Of a DNA stretch of 64,000 nt, positions 30,412-39,656 are shown piece after piece. This DNA is from Nocardia caishijiensis NBRC 108228 (GTDB taxonomy: Bacteria > Actinomycetota > Actinomycetes > Mycobacteriales > Mycobacteriaceae): assembly GCF_001612825.1 (NCBI RefSeq), contig NZ_BDBE01000029.1:1-64000 (forward strand). The letters run 5' to 3'. The translations under genes and the position numbers were made by a program. The notes beneath the pieces were generated by a model. It was not told the origin of the DNA. It worked only from the letters and a program-made list of their open reading frames with translations, and made no database searches. The number at the start of each line of letters is the position of its first letter. The stretch's first letter is position 1.

Positions 30412-31602
30412 GTGCTGTCGAGGAAACCGGCCTGCGCCGCGCTGGCGACCGTCCTGCTCACCGGCTTGCTGGCCTGCGGCACCGGCGACGAATCGCCCGT
30501 CGCGAGTGACCCACCGGTCGACCTCACCACCCTCGATGTGGGCAGCTACCCCACCCAGCCGCGCGAGGTCGGCGCCGTCGCCGGCATGGACCAGGCCCGG
30601 TTCATCGAGGCCGAACGCCTGGGCGACCACGTGCCGACCCCGGCCGACATCGATCCGCGTTTCATCCACACCAACCCGACGATCGCCTCGGTATTCATCG
30701 ACCCCGAGGCCGCGCTCGGCAAGATCATGGCCGTCGACCGGTTCGCCGAGATCGCCCCCGACTTCATCGGCGGTTTCGTGAGCTCCGCGCAGACCGCGCC
30801 CGACAACCGGGGCATCGACATGGTCAACGCCGTGCTGATCTTTCCCGACGCGCAGCAGGCCAGCGCCGCCGCGACCGCGCTGGAACGACTCGATTTCGGC
30901 TACGCACCCAACAACCAGCCGATCGAGATTCCGGGTTATCCTGCGGCGAAAGCACATTGGCAGCCCGACCAGCAGTCGATCGGATCGTGGTTCGCCACCG
31001 GTCATCTGGTGATCTACACCTGGTTCTACGACTACCTCAAGATCTGGCTCGGCAAGGTCGACAAACAGGCCCTGCTCGACCTCACCCGCAAGAGTCTCGA
31101 CACCATCGTGCCGTCGGTCGCGAACTTCACCCCCACCGCGGATCTGCTGACCCTGCAGCGCGACCGCGAAGGCATGCTCGGCCGCACCGCCCCACGCCCC
31201 CGCGAGGACTCCTGGCTCAACCCGCCGGGGGTCTACGCGGGCCGGACCGCCCGCCATTTCACCTCCGATCCGGTGAGCATGACCGCGATGATCGCCGACC
31301 AGGGCATCGACCTCTACGCCAGCGACGGCGCCGAGGTCTACCGGGCGCGCGATATCGCGGGCGCGCAGGCCGCGCGCGACGAATTGGGTGGTCTCACCCG
31401 CAAATTCACCGCCACCGATCCACCGAAGAACCTGCCGAGCGCCAAATGCAAGGAATACATCGGACGCAATCAGCGCTTCGCGATCCGCTTCTACTGCGCG
31501 ATCTCCTACGACCGCTACGCCGCCTACGTGTGGTCCAACCAGCTGCTCGACGTCCAGCAGCGCGCCGCGGCCCAGTACGCCCTGTTGGTGAACGCGTCAT
31601 GA
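30412..31602 (+). CDS. Array lipoprotein 2 (subtype C)
   Basis: A 396-residue lipoprotein of the array with lipobox LLAC (C22). The GTG at 30412 is preferred because GGGGAGG at 30395-30401 is only one base from the in-frame ATG at 30403 but ten from the GTG. The opening LTTLDVGSYPTQPREVG and QARFIEAERLGDHV are shared with lipoprotein 6, defining subtype C. The C-terminal Cys pair (AKCKEYIG, RFYCAISYDRY) and QRAAAQYALLVN end are kept. The stop overlaps the next start (ATGA). Confidence 0.8.
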   Translation: MLSRKPACAALATVLLTGLLACGTGDESPVASDPPVDLTTLDVGSYPTQPREVGAVAGMDQARFIEAERLGDHVPTPADIDPRFIHTNPTIASVFIDPEAALGKIMAVDRFAEIAPDFIGGFVSSAQTAPDNRGIDMVNAVLIFPDAQQASAAATALERLDFGYAPNNQPIEIPGYPAAKAHWQPDQQSIGSWFATGHLVIYTWFYDYLKIWLGKVDKQALLDLTRKSLDTIVPSVANFTPTADLLTLQRDREGMLGRTAPRPREDSWLNPPGVYAGRTARHFTSDPVSMTAMIADQGIDLYASDGAEVYRARDIAGAQAARDELGGLTRKFTATDPPKNLPSAKCKEYIGRNQRFAIRFYCAISYDRYAAYVWSNQLLDVQQRAAAQYALLVNAS

Positions 31603-32834
31603 GGATCCGCCGTCTCGCCGTCGCCTTGGTCGCCGTCGTCCTCGCGGGCTGCGGGTCCGACCTGACCGGCACCGCGCTGCCCGCCGAGATCGATATCCGC
31701 ACACTGGATGTCGGCAGTTTCCCCACCGAACCGGTGAACGCGCACGACGACGACCCCGTCCCCGACTTCTACGAGATGTACAACGTGGCGGGCATGCGCA
31801 TCGCGAGCCACGTCATCGACGCCGCGGCCATCGACCCGAGGATGAAGTACGGCACCGGTGCGCGCGCCATCTCCGACGGGACGATCGCGTGGGAGTTCGG
31901 TGACGACAGGGCGCTCGAACCGATCGCCGAGAAACACAAGATGCTGTACGGATTCCTGTCGACCGGCGCGTCCAGCGACTCCACCGTGAGCTCGATGAGC
32001 TGGCCGTCGAAGGAGCCGACGAACAAATTCACGGCCGCGACCGTGGTGCTGCAATTCCCCGACGCGGCCGCCGCCAGCGCGGCGGCCCAGGAATTCCACG
32101 ATGTCGACCTGGCCGCCATGGAGGGTCGCAACCAGCCGGTGAGCATCCCCGGTTATCCCGGTGCCCGCTCGCACTGGCGCCCCGACTCGCCGTTCCTGCG
32201 CACGCTGCTCCCCCACGGCCCGTATGTCCTCGGCTTCCTGCTCTCGGTCGACAAACCCGACCAGAACGCCCTCACCGCGCTGGCCGCCACCGCCTACGAC
32301 AAGCAGATCAAGGCACTGGCCGACGTCCCCGTGCTCACCGACGAAGAGATCTACGGCCTCCCGTTCGACCCCGACCACCTCCTGGTCCGCGCCCTCAATC
32401 CGGACCAGTTCACCTTCCCCGACGGCGACGGCTCACACACGGTAACCAGCCCTGCGGGCGCCCTTCACTACGCCGGTGCCCCCGGAGTCCCGCTGTCCCC
32501 CGAACGCGACCGGATCGCCGAACAGTTCACCGCGATGAAGGCCGAACAGGTCGCCTTCTCGCACGGCACCATGACCATCCGCACCGCCGACCCCGCCTCG
32601 GCTCAGCGCGCCGTCACCGACAAACTCTTCCCGCACCACCACAAGGCCGACGCCGCCGCACCGCCCAACCTCCCGCACGCGGCCTGCACGGAGAACCGGA
32701 CCTTCGACGGGGCCAAGCGGTTCACCTGCCTGGTGGCCTACAAGGAATACGTCGGTGTGGTCGGTGGCAGCCAATTGCTCGACGCGCACCAGCGTGCCGC
32801 GGCCCAGTACGCGTTGTTCGCCAACACCCGATGA
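31599..32834 (+). CDS. Array lipoprotein 3 (subtype D)
   Basis: A 411-residue lipoprotein with lipobox LAGC (C18). The ATG at 31599 overlaps the stop of lipoprotein 2, so the two are probably co-translated. The opening AEIDIRTLDVGSFPTEP resembles lipoprotein 1; the middle keeps the family signature IPGYPGARSHWRPD. The Cys pair (AACTENR, RFTCLVAYKEY) and end HQRAAAQYALFANT are present. It lies 76 bases before kinase 1. Confidence 0.8.
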   Translation: MRIRRLAVALVAVVLAGCGSDLTGTALPAEIDIRTLDVGSFPTEPVNAHDDDPVPDFYEMYNVAGMRIASHVIDAAAIDPRMKYGTGARAISDGTIAWEFGDDRALEPIAEKHKMLYGFLSTGASSDSTVSSMSWPSKEPTNKFTAATVVLQFPDAAAASAAAQEFHDVDLAAMEGRNQPVSIPGYPGARSHWRPDSPFLRTLLPHGPYVLGFLLSVDKPDQNALTALAATAYDKQIKALADVPVLTDEEIYGLPFDPDHLLVRALNPDQFTFPDGDGSHTVTSPAGALHYAGAPGVPLSPERDRIAEQFTAMKAEQVAFSHGTMTIRTADPASAQRAVTDKLFPHHHKADAAAPPNLPHAACTENRTFDGAKRFTCLVAYKEYVGVVGGSQLLDAHQRAAAQYALFANTR

Positions 32835-32858
32835 CCGCCCCGTGTGTGCCGGTTTCGC

Positions 32859-32864
32859 TATGCT
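32859..32864 (+). promoter_or_regulatory. Putative -10 box of kinase 1
   Basis: TATGCT lies 46 bases before the kinase ATG; an ATGACC at 32831-32836 is a weak -35 candidate with a long spacer. It suggests kinase 1 can be transcribed separately from the lipoproteins upstream. Confidence 0.3.
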
Positions 32865-32910
32865 CCGGCCCGAGCAGGTCAGGATGCACCGAGTCAGGAG
32901 ATCGTGAGAT

Positions 32911-34440
32911 ATGGCGATGAGCCCCGGCACCATCGTCGGCGGGTACCGGATCATCCGGAAGCTCGGCGCGGGCGGGATGGGCTCGGTCTATCTCGCGGCC
33001 CATCCCAGCCTCCCCCGCACCGACGCGCTGAAGATTCTCAGCGCCGAACTCAGCAACGATCCCGAATTCCGCGCCCGATTCGAACGGGAAGCCAATCTGG
33101 CTGCCGGACTTGATCATCCGAACATCGTCTCGGTGTACAACCGAGGTGAGGAACACGGCCAACTGTGGATCGCCATGCAGTTCGTCGAAGGCACCGACGC
33201 CGCCGCCGAACTCGCCCGCGACGCCACCGCCATGACCCCGCCGCGTGCCCTGCGCATCACCACCGAGGTCGGCAAGGGCCTGGATTTCGCGCACCGGCGC
33301 GGCCTGCTGCACCGCGACGTCAAACCGGCGAACTTCCTGCTGTCGAGCAGTTACGGCGACGACGAGGAACGCGTCCTGCTCACCGACTTCGGCGTCGCGA
33401 AGTCCACCGACGACGCCTCCGAACTCACCCAGACCGGCAACTTCCTCGCCACCATCGCCTACGCCCCACCGGAGCAACTGTCCGGCGCCCACCTCGATCA
33501 CCGCGCCGACATCTACAGCCTCGCCTGCTCCTTCTACAAGCTGCTCACCGGCCGAAACCCGTTCCCCGCAACACAACCGGCCATGGTCATGATGGGGCAC
33601 CTGCACGAACCACCACCACGACCGACCACTGTCCGCCCCGACCTACCACCGGCGATCGACCATGTCATCGCACGCGCCATGGCGAAGAACCCGAACGAGC
33701 GCTTCGCCACCTGCCGCGAGTTCACCGACGCCGCCACGGCCGCCCTGGTCCCCGGTTCGCATCCCACCGGTCACCACACCTCACCCACCTACCCCGTCCA
33801 GGTGCCGCAGCAGTGGTCGCCCACTCCGCCGACAACCACCGCCGCGGTCGCCCCCGCACCGGCGAAGCCGAGAACCAAGCTGCTGCTCGCGGGCGCGGCG
33901 GTGGTGGCCGTCGTCGCGGTCGCCACGGGTGTCGGCATCTGGGCCTCGAGCGGCGGATCCACCCCGCCGAGCCCGTCGACCAGCGCCACCCCCACCGCCG
34001 CGCTGACCCCCCTCGAGCAGGCCCGCAAGGACAACCCCGCCTTCACGGGCAAAACCGTCCTCTTGGTCGACGTGGCCGCCGACGGCAAACTGGCCACCTA
34101 CCTCGGCGGCACCCTCCCCACGAAGTTCTTCGAAGACCTCGGCTTCGTCTACAACTTCAACTACGCGAAAACCGGCGAAGAACCCTCCCCCCGCCCGGTC
34201 ACCAGCAGCACCGCCGGCTTCGACACCCCCGACGACAGCTACATCCTCGCGGTCCGCAGCGACGAAAAGGCAGGCGGTGGCGGCCTCCTCGGCCTCCCCT
34301 ACCAACTCACCGGCTCCCGAGCCACCGTCATCCCCATCGACGACCCCCTCACCGTCACCGCCATCCGCTCCTGGACCACCACCTCCGAACAAACCCTCCT
34401 CTCCCGCCTCGTCCCCGTCCTCCAGAACCGGGTGAAGTAG
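32911..34440 (+). CDS. Receptor Ser/Thr protein kinase 1
   Basis: A 509-residue transmembrane kinase. The catalytic domain (about 10-280) has the glycine loop LGAGGMGSVY, K41 (DALKIL), the catalytic HRDVKPAN (D136) and DFG (D159), and an activation segment TGNFLATIAYAPPEQL, so it should be active. After a Pro-rich juxtamembrane part, one helix (~324-347, KLLLAGAAVVAVVAVATG) leads to an outer domain of about 140 residues. This outer domain is not PASTA or a beta-propeller; it begins ARKDNPAFTGKTVLLV and contains GLLGLPYQLTGS, and it recurs in kinase 2. It sits between lipoproteins 3 and 4. A sensor for the lipoproteins or their ligand is an inference. Confidence 0.92.
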   Translation: MAMSPGTIVGGYRIIRKLGAGGMGSVYLAAHPSLPRTDALKILSAELSNDPEFRARFEREANLAAGLDHPNIVSVYNRGEEHGQLWIAMQFVEGTDAAAELARDATAMTPPRALRITTEVGKGLDFAHRRGLLHRDVKPANFLLSSSYGDDEERVLLTDFGVAKSTDDASELTQTGNFLATIAYAPPEQLSGAHLDHRADIYSLACSFYKLLTGRNPFPATQPAMVMMGHLHEPPPRPTTVRPDLPPAIDHVIARAMAKNPNERFATCREFTDAATAALVPGSHPTGHHTSPTYPVQVPQQWSPTPPTTTAAVAPAPAKPRTKLLLAGAAVVAVVAVATGVGIWASSGGSTPPSPSTSATPTAALTPLEQARKDNPAFTGKTVLLVDVAADGKLATYLGGTLPTKFFEDLGFVYNFNYAKTGEEPSPRPVTSSTAGFDTPDDSYILAVRSDEKAGGGGLLGLPYQLTGSRATVIPIDDPLTVTAIRSWTTTSEQTLLSRLVPVLQNRVK

Positions 34441-34479
34441 CAACGGCCGAAAAGCACGGCAGGGGTCGGGGATACGGCC

Positions 34480-34509
34480 GTGACCGGTGCGCGGCTCCCC
34501 CGCTATGAT
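34480..34509 (+). promoter_or_regulatory. Putative promoter of lipoprotein 4
   Basis: GTGACC at 34480-34485 and TATGAT at 34504-34509 with an 18-base spacer form the best sigma70-like promoter in the array. The TATGAT ends 69 bases before the chosen ATG. Confidence 0.5.
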
Positions 34510-34578
34510 GGCGCCGGGGATGGGGTTGTGCGCGACGCGGGCGCAACCACCGAATGAGCTCGAGGGTTGAGGGGGAGC

Positions 34579-35802
34579 ATGCGACTCGTGCGACTTGGTG
34601 CGTTGATTTCGGTCTTGATGCTCGGCTCTGCTTGCTCTGCAACGATTTCCGGCCAAGCCACTCCACGGGCGACCCCGGTGGACATCGCGACGTTGAACAC
34701 TGGTGCGATCGTCACCGAACCGACCGACTACGAACTCAGATTCGCTTCGTTCCACGCGCAGCGCATCAGGCTCATCGAGGGGAGACGGCTCCTCAACATC
34801 TTGGTCCACCCGATCGATTTCTTACCGAGCGTGACCAAGTCGAGCTACACGAAAATCTTCGCTGATGTCGACGAGATGACCGGGACCGGCGGACTTTCCC
34901 CGGAGTTCAAAGACGTTGTCTCCGCCAATGATCTGGTCGTCGGTGTCAGTGCGACACGGACGAACGGGAGTATTCGGAACCTCGAATCCATGTTCGTCGG
35001 GATTCTGGAATTCGGTACGGTGGCGAACGCCGAAGCAGCCGCCGCCGCCATGTACTCCATAGGAGTGACACGCTCGGACCCGCGGCAGCCGGTGATGATC
35101 CCGAACTATCCGGGCGCGCACGGCTCTGCTACGAACAGCAACGTCAACGCTTTCCAATCACACGGACGCTTTGTCATAATCACCGCGATACAAGAAGAAC
35201 CACGAATCGACCAGAACGCGACAACCGAGAAGATCAAGGCCGCGCTCGACAAGCAGATTGCGGCGCTCGACACGTTCCAAGCGATCGCCTCAGACGATTT
35301 GCTCGATCTGCCAGTCGACCAGGACGGCATGGTTCGGCGAACGATGGACAAGTCCCCAGCGGGCGATCCATACGGTATGGGTTTTCACAACGAGGATTTC
35401 GGCATATTCCTGCCGTCGGGGATTCTGCATTACGAACGCAACGCCCTCGACACGCGGAAAGCGTTCGACAAGGCGGGTGTCGACCTCATCGGACGTCGCT
35501 ACAGCACTGTCTATCGAACCCGAGATGTCGAGGCAGCGTTCGCGTTGCAAACCGCTTTGGCGCGACGAGGTAAGGATGACACGGCACTGGACCCGCCGCC
35601 GGGCATCGCCGACGCGCAGTGTGTGCGGTTGGCCGAACCGGACAAGAACCGTAACTACAACGGGTTCTGCGTTCTGGTATACGACCGGTACGTGGCCGTG
35701 GTCATGTCACTGACGTCTCAGTTGTCCAGCACCCAGCTGGCCGATCCGATATTGCAGCAACGTGCCGCCGCGCAGTATGTAATTCTGACGAAAAGCGAGT
35801 GA
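34579..35802 (+). CDS. Array lipoprotein 4 (subtype A)
   Basis: A 407-residue lipoprotein with lipobox GSAC (C19) from the ATG at 34579 (GAGGGGGAG upstream; a TTG at 34567 also opens the frame). Subtype A features, shared with lipoproteins 7, 9 and 11, are QRIRLIEGRRLLN, DQDGMVRRTM, GILHYER and DLIGRRYSTVYRTRDVEAAF. The Cys pair (DAQCVRLAEP, GFCVLVYDRY) and QQRAAAQYVILTK end are kept. It is followed after 4 bases by a subtype B gene, the first A-B pair. Confidence 0.82.
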   Translation: MRLVRLGALISVLMLGSACSATISGQATPRATPVDIATLNTGAIVTEPTDYELRFASFHAQRIRLIEGRRLLNILVHPIDFLPSVTKSSYTKIFADVDEMTGTGGLSPEFKDVVSANDLVVGVSATRTNGSIRNLESMFVGILEFGTVANAEAAAAAMYSIGVTRSDPRQPVMIPNYPGAHGSATNSNVNAFQSHGRFVIITAIQEEPRIDQNATTEKIKAALDKQIAALDTFQAIASDDLLDLPVDQDGMVRRTMDKSPAGDPYGMGFHNEDFGIFLPSGILHYERNALDTRKAFDKAGVDLIGRRYSTVYRTRDVEAAFALQTALARRGKDDTALDPPPGIADAQCVRLAEPDKNRNYNGFCVLVYDRYVAVVMSLTSQLSSTQLADPILQQRAAAQYVILTKSE

Positions 35803-35806
35803 CGAA

Positions 35807-37006
35807 ATGCGAAAGGTTCGCGCGTACAGCGCTTTTTGTGCCCTGGTCATCCTGCTGAGCGCCTGCGGAGGCACAACGGAGCCCGCCCCTCCGGCTGAGC
35901 CGAGAGTGGATGTCAGTCGACTTGACTCCGGGAATTATCCCACGACGCCCGCCGACGTCGAACGGACGAGAAGCCCACTTGCGGGGGCTGTCCGAGAGTC
36001 CATCATGATCGGCGCCGCGTCGCCGCTGCCGTACGAATACGACCATCGGTTCGTCTACAACTCTCTACAGGTCGGCCGCGAACTCACAGCAGACGACCCG
36101 CCGTGGTATCCGGGGACCGACTTCAAGGATACGCAGGAAGCACTGGCAGCCATCCCCGGCGTGGTAGCAGGTTGGATGGCCGCCGGCGCCCGGCGAAACA
36201 ATATGTTCACCGGCCGTGATATCGCCACGATGGTGGTCCGGTTCACCGACAACGATCATGCGCGGTTCGCCTACGACGAGTTGGCGAGGCGCACGAAGGG
36301 TGAACCCGGCGAAATACCCGGCTACTCGGATGCTCGAGTACGGGTGGCACTCATAAATGGATCGTTTTATCGGCAGCAAGATATGCGCGCATGGCTGATA
36401 CGCGGCGATCTGCTCATCCACGCGGCGTTGAGCGACCCGGTCAGCATCCCCTTCGACACCGCAGCCAACGCCGACATCGTCAAACGTTTCTTCGACAAGC
36501 AATTAGCCATGCTCGAAACCTATTCCCCCACCCCCGTTGCCGAGTTGGACAAGGTCCCCTTGGATGTGGACGGTTTGCTGAGCCGTACCCTGCCCGCGGA
36601 CAGAGGACGCCCTTTCGGCGCGGTGTATCCCAGGCAGGCCCTGTTCCACCTGGCGAATCGCCCGGACAGAATGGCCCCCGCCATCGCTGACGCAGACGTC
36701 GACTATTCCGCCGTCGCCGGCGGTTCGGTGTATCGCACACGGGATGCGGCCGCAGCGATCCGCTATCTGGCGGCCAAGGCCGCCGACGTCGCCACCAACT
36801 CCAAATACGAACCGATGGAGAGGCCTTCCACCATGCCCGACGCGCGGTGCTACAACGCCAAACCCGGGCAGTACATCATCCTCGATGTCCCGCCGATCTG
36901 CCTGACTACTGTGGGCCGCTACGTGATCGGTTCAGTGGGAGCGAATCCACAGGACACTCATCAGCGGCTCGCCGCCCAGTACAAGCTTCTGGCCGGATAC
37001 CCGTGA
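35807..37006 (+). CDS. Array lipoprotein 5 (subtype B)
   Basis: A 399-residue lipoprotein with lipobox LSAC (C20). Subtype B features, shared with 8, 10 and 12, are VDVSRLDSGNYPTTPADVE, AVRESIMIGAASPLPYEYD, DVDGLLSRTLPADR and GSVYRTRDAAAA. The Cys pair is ARCYNAKPG and PPICLTTVGRY; the end is HQRLAAQYKLLAG. It begins 4 bases after lipoprotein 4, so the A and B genes of the pair are co-expressed. Confidence 0.82.
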   Translation: MRKVRAYSAFCALVILLSACGGTTEPAPPAEPRVDVSRLDSGNYPTTPADVERTRSPLAGAVRESIMIGAASPLPYEYDHRFVYNSLQVGRELTADDPPWYPGTDFKDTQEALAAIPGVVAGWMAAGARRNNMFTGRDIATMVVRFTDNDHARFAYDELARRTKGEPGEIPGYSDARVRVALINGSFYRQQDMRAWLIRGDLLIHAALSDPVSIPFDTAANADIVKRFFDKQLAMLETYSPTPVAELDKVPLDVDGLLSRTLPADRGRPFGAVYPRQALFHLANRPDRMAPAIADADVDYSAVAGGSVYRTRDAAAAIRYLAAKAADVATNSKYEPMERPSTMPDARCYNAKPGQYIILDVPPICLTTVGRYVIGSVGANPQDTHQRLAAQYKLLAGYP

Positions 37007-37093
37007 CTCGGCTTCGCGCAAGATAGCGACGGATCCGTTCGCCGGGCCGGTTCCGCCCAGCGTCTGACAAGGAAGTCATAACCGTCGGTGCGC

Positions 37094-37099
37094 TACTAT
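37094..37099 (+). promoter_or_regulatory. Putative -10 box before lipoprotein 6
   Basis: TACTAT lies 81 bases before the GTG start at 37180, in the largest gap of the array (173 bases, 37007-37179). The hexamer is the same as before lipoprotein 2, the other subtype C gene. No -35 with normal spacing was seen. Confidence 0.35.
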
Positions 37100-37179
37100 G
37101 CCCGCGAAACAGATCACCGGGGACGAGGTGAGCCTTCGAGCTCACGATCGGATCGAAAGAGTTGGTTGGAGGGGGAGGC

Positions 37180-38418
37180 GTGAGGTTCTGCCGTGGCGCA
37201 TCGATAACCCGTCTCGCAGTTCAGGCGGCAGTCGCGGGCGTCATCACCGCCTCCGTCGCCGGATGTGGCGGACAAGTGTCCGGTTCGGCCACGCGTGAGG
37301 CGCCGGACACCACAGGTCTCGACTTCGGCAATTACCAGACCGAACCTCGGGTGGTCGGCAATGCCAAGAGTATGACCCAGGCACGGGCGTGGGAGGCCCA
37401 GCGACTCGCGGACCATGTCGCGGTTCCCTTCGAGGTAGATCCCGCGTACGTGCGCGACGCACGGTTCGATTCGTTCGTTCCGAGCACTCAGATCGTGCTG
37501 AACCGCAAGGGCCTCGGTGGGCTCATCGTGAACGACACCTTCGACGAGGTCGCCGAAGACCTCGTCGCAGGCTGGCTGAACTCGTGGGCGACCGAACCTG
37601 ATGCCGAGAACAAGTCGCGCAAGCTACATCTGTCGGTACTCATGTTTCCCGACGCGAAAACCGCGGAGTCGGTGGCACCGATCCTCGAACACGACGACTT
37701 CACCTTCAACACTGAGAACGTGAAGGTACCGATCACCAAGTACCCCAAGACTTTCGCGCACTGGCGTCCGTCGGTGTCATCGATCGGCTCGTGGACCGTG
37801 CACGACCGCTACATCATCTTCATGAAAATCGATGACGAGACGCGGGCCCCCGACCTGGCATCGCTGACCGGCCAGGTGGAACGAGCGCTCGAGGTGCAGA
37901 TCCCGCTGCTCGACAAGTTCCAACCGACACCGTCGGACAAACTCGAACACGTGCCGCTCGATCCGACCGGACTGATGGGCCGGACACTCCCGTCCGATCC
38001 GGGCGCGCCCGTGCGCGCCCAGCCCGACGGTTTCGCCACGGGCCGTGGCGCGCTCAGCCTGTTCCAAAGTCCGTCGCCGAAGGTGCTCGAGGACTTCTCG
38101 AAGTACGGGGTCGACCTGATCGCCTTCGGTGATTCCGTTGTCTTCCGCTCGACCTCCGCCGCAGGCGCCAAAGCCATGTTCCAGGCGGATACCACTACGG
38201 ACGATCCGAGCGTCAAGGCAGTGAAAACGCCGGACAACCTTCCCGTCCCGGTCAAATGTTTCGCCGACACCTATACCGACGGAAACGGCCAGGAGAAGGT
38301 CGTCGACCACCTCTGCTACCTGCAGGTGGACAGATATTCGGTCCAGGTGCGCAACAAGAACCTCCAGGACCTGCACCAAAAGGTCACCGCCCAGTACATC
38401 CTGCTGGCCGCACGATGA
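37180..38418 (+). CDS. Array lipoprotein 6 (subtype C)
   Basis: A 412-residue lipoprotein with lipobox VAGC (C29) from the GTG at 37180, preceded by GGAGGGGGAGG; a GTG 18 bases upstream also opens the frame. It matches lipoprotein 2 in LDFGNYQTEPRVVG and QARAWEAQRLADHV. The Cys pair is wide (VKCFADT to HLCYLQVDRY), and the end is HQKVTAQYILLA. Its stop overlaps the start of lipoprotein 7 (ATGA), making a C-A-B operon. Confidence 0.82.
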   Translation: MRFCRGASITRLAVQAAVAGVITASVAGCGGQVSGSATREAPDTTGLDFGNYQTEPRVVGNAKSMTQARAWEAQRLADHVAVPFEVDPAYVRDARFDSFVPSTQIVLNRKGLGGLIVNDTFDEVAEDLVAGWLNSWATEPDAENKSRKLHLSVLMFPDAKTAESVAPILEHDDFTFNTENVKVPITKYPKTFAHWRPSVSSIGSWTVHDRYIIFMKIDDETRAPDLASLTGQVERALEVQIPLLDKFQPTPSDKLEHVPLDPTGLMGRTLPSDPGAPVRAQPDGFATGRGALSLFQSPSPKVLEDFSKYGVDLIAFGDSVVFRSTSAAGAKAMFQADTTTDDPSVKAVKTPDNLPVPVKCFADTYTDGNGQEKVVDHLCYLQVDRYSVQVRNKNLQDLHQKVTAQYILLAAR

Positions 38419-39656
38419 GGACTTCTCCGATGAGAAACACACTGCGGGCGGCTGGACTACTGCTGGCACTGACCGTCGGATCAGGTTGCGCCGCCCCCAT
38501 TTCCGGCACCCCGAAGCCCGGCCTGACCCCGGTCGATTTGGCCTCGCTGAAGACCGGTGCACAGATCACCGAGCCGACGGAATTCACGGAGAAGTTCCCG
38601 TCGGGCACCTCGGAGCGGATCAGACTGATCGAGGGCCGCCGACTCCTCGATGTGCTCGTGCCTCCGATGGATTTCCACCCCTCGGCCACCGAGCTGGGGT
38701 ACACCAGAATCTTCGCGAGCCCGGACACCATGTCGAAGACCGGTGGCATTCCCGCGCAGTACAACGAGGCGGTCGGCACCAACAACTTCGTCGTCGGCGT
38801 CAGCGCATCACGCACGAACGGCAGCGTGCGGACTCCGGAATCCGGGCTCATCGGCATCCTGCAATTCGCCACCGAACAGGACGCGAAGAACGCGGCGGCG
38901 GCGATGTTCCAGGTGACCATGTCCGGCGAGACTCCGCGTCACCCGGTTTCGATCCCCGGCTACCCGAACGCGAACGCGTCCAGCGCCGACGACTCGAGCG
39001 CGAACGCCTTTCAGCAGCACGGCCCGTTCGTCGTCGTCAGCGCGGTCGTGCAGGCGGCGCCGGGCGTCGACGGACTCGCCGAGAAGCTCGGGAAGTCGAT
39101 GGCATCCCAGCTCCCCGCGCTCGACAAATTCAAGATCGTCGCACCGGATGATCTGATGGATCTGCCGCGCGACCAGGACGGCATCGTGCGCCGCACCATG
39201 GGCAAGTCGCCCGCGGGCGACCCATACGGCATGAGCTTCTACGACGAGGATTCCGGCACCTTCCTACCGTCGGGAATCCTGCACTACGAGCGTGATCCCG
39301 TGCGGGCCCGCAAAGCCTTCGAAGAGGCGGGAGTCGACCTCATCGGTCGCCGCTACAGCACCGTGTACCGCGCCCGCGACGTGGAGGCCGCCTTCAAGCT
39401 GCAGACAGCGCTGGCCGCACCCGGCAAGGACGACGCCGAAATCGATTCACCGCCCGGCATCGCCGATGCCCGCTGTCTTCGTCTCGGCGAAGCCGACAAG
39501 AATCGCGGCTACAACAGCCTCTGCGTCCTGGTCTACGACCGGTATGTGGCGGTGGTGATGTCGTTGACCTCGGCGTCAAAGACCTCGCTGCAGTCCGATC
39601 CGGTGCTGCACGAACGGACCGCCGCGCAATACGCGATCTTGAAGAAGAGCGAGTGA
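38415..39656 (+). CDS. Array lipoprotein 7 (subtype A)
   Basis: A 413-residue lipoprotein with lipobox GSGC (C25). The ATG at 38415 overlaps the stop before it; an in-frame ATG at 38430 with GAGGA upstream is an alternative start. It is the closest relative of lipoprotein 4: both read DxPAGDPYGM-type and GILHYER segments, DLIGRRYSTVYRARDVEAAF, and a Cys pair DARCLRLGEA to SLCVLVYDRY. The end is HERTAAQYAILKK. Confidence 0.82.
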   Translation: MRTSPMRNTLRAAGLLLALTVGSGCAAPISGTPKPGLTPVDLASLKTGAQITEPTEFTEKFPSGTSERIRLIEGRRLLDVLVPPMDFHPSATELGYTRIFASPDTMSKTGGIPAQYNEAVGTNNFVVGVSASRTNGSVRTPESGLIGILQFATEQDAKNAAAAMFQVTMSGETPRHPVSIPGYPNANASSADDSSANAFQQHGPFVVVSAVVQAAPGVDGLAEKLGKSMASQLPALDKFKIVAPDDLMDLPRDQDGIVRRTMGKSPAGDPYGMSFYDEDSGTFLPSGILHYERDPVRARKAFEEAGVDLIGRRYSTVYRARDVEAAFKLQTALAAPGKDDAEIDSPPGIADARCLRLGEADKNRGYNSLCVLVYDRYVAVVMSLTSASKTSLQSDPVLHERTAAQYAILKKSE

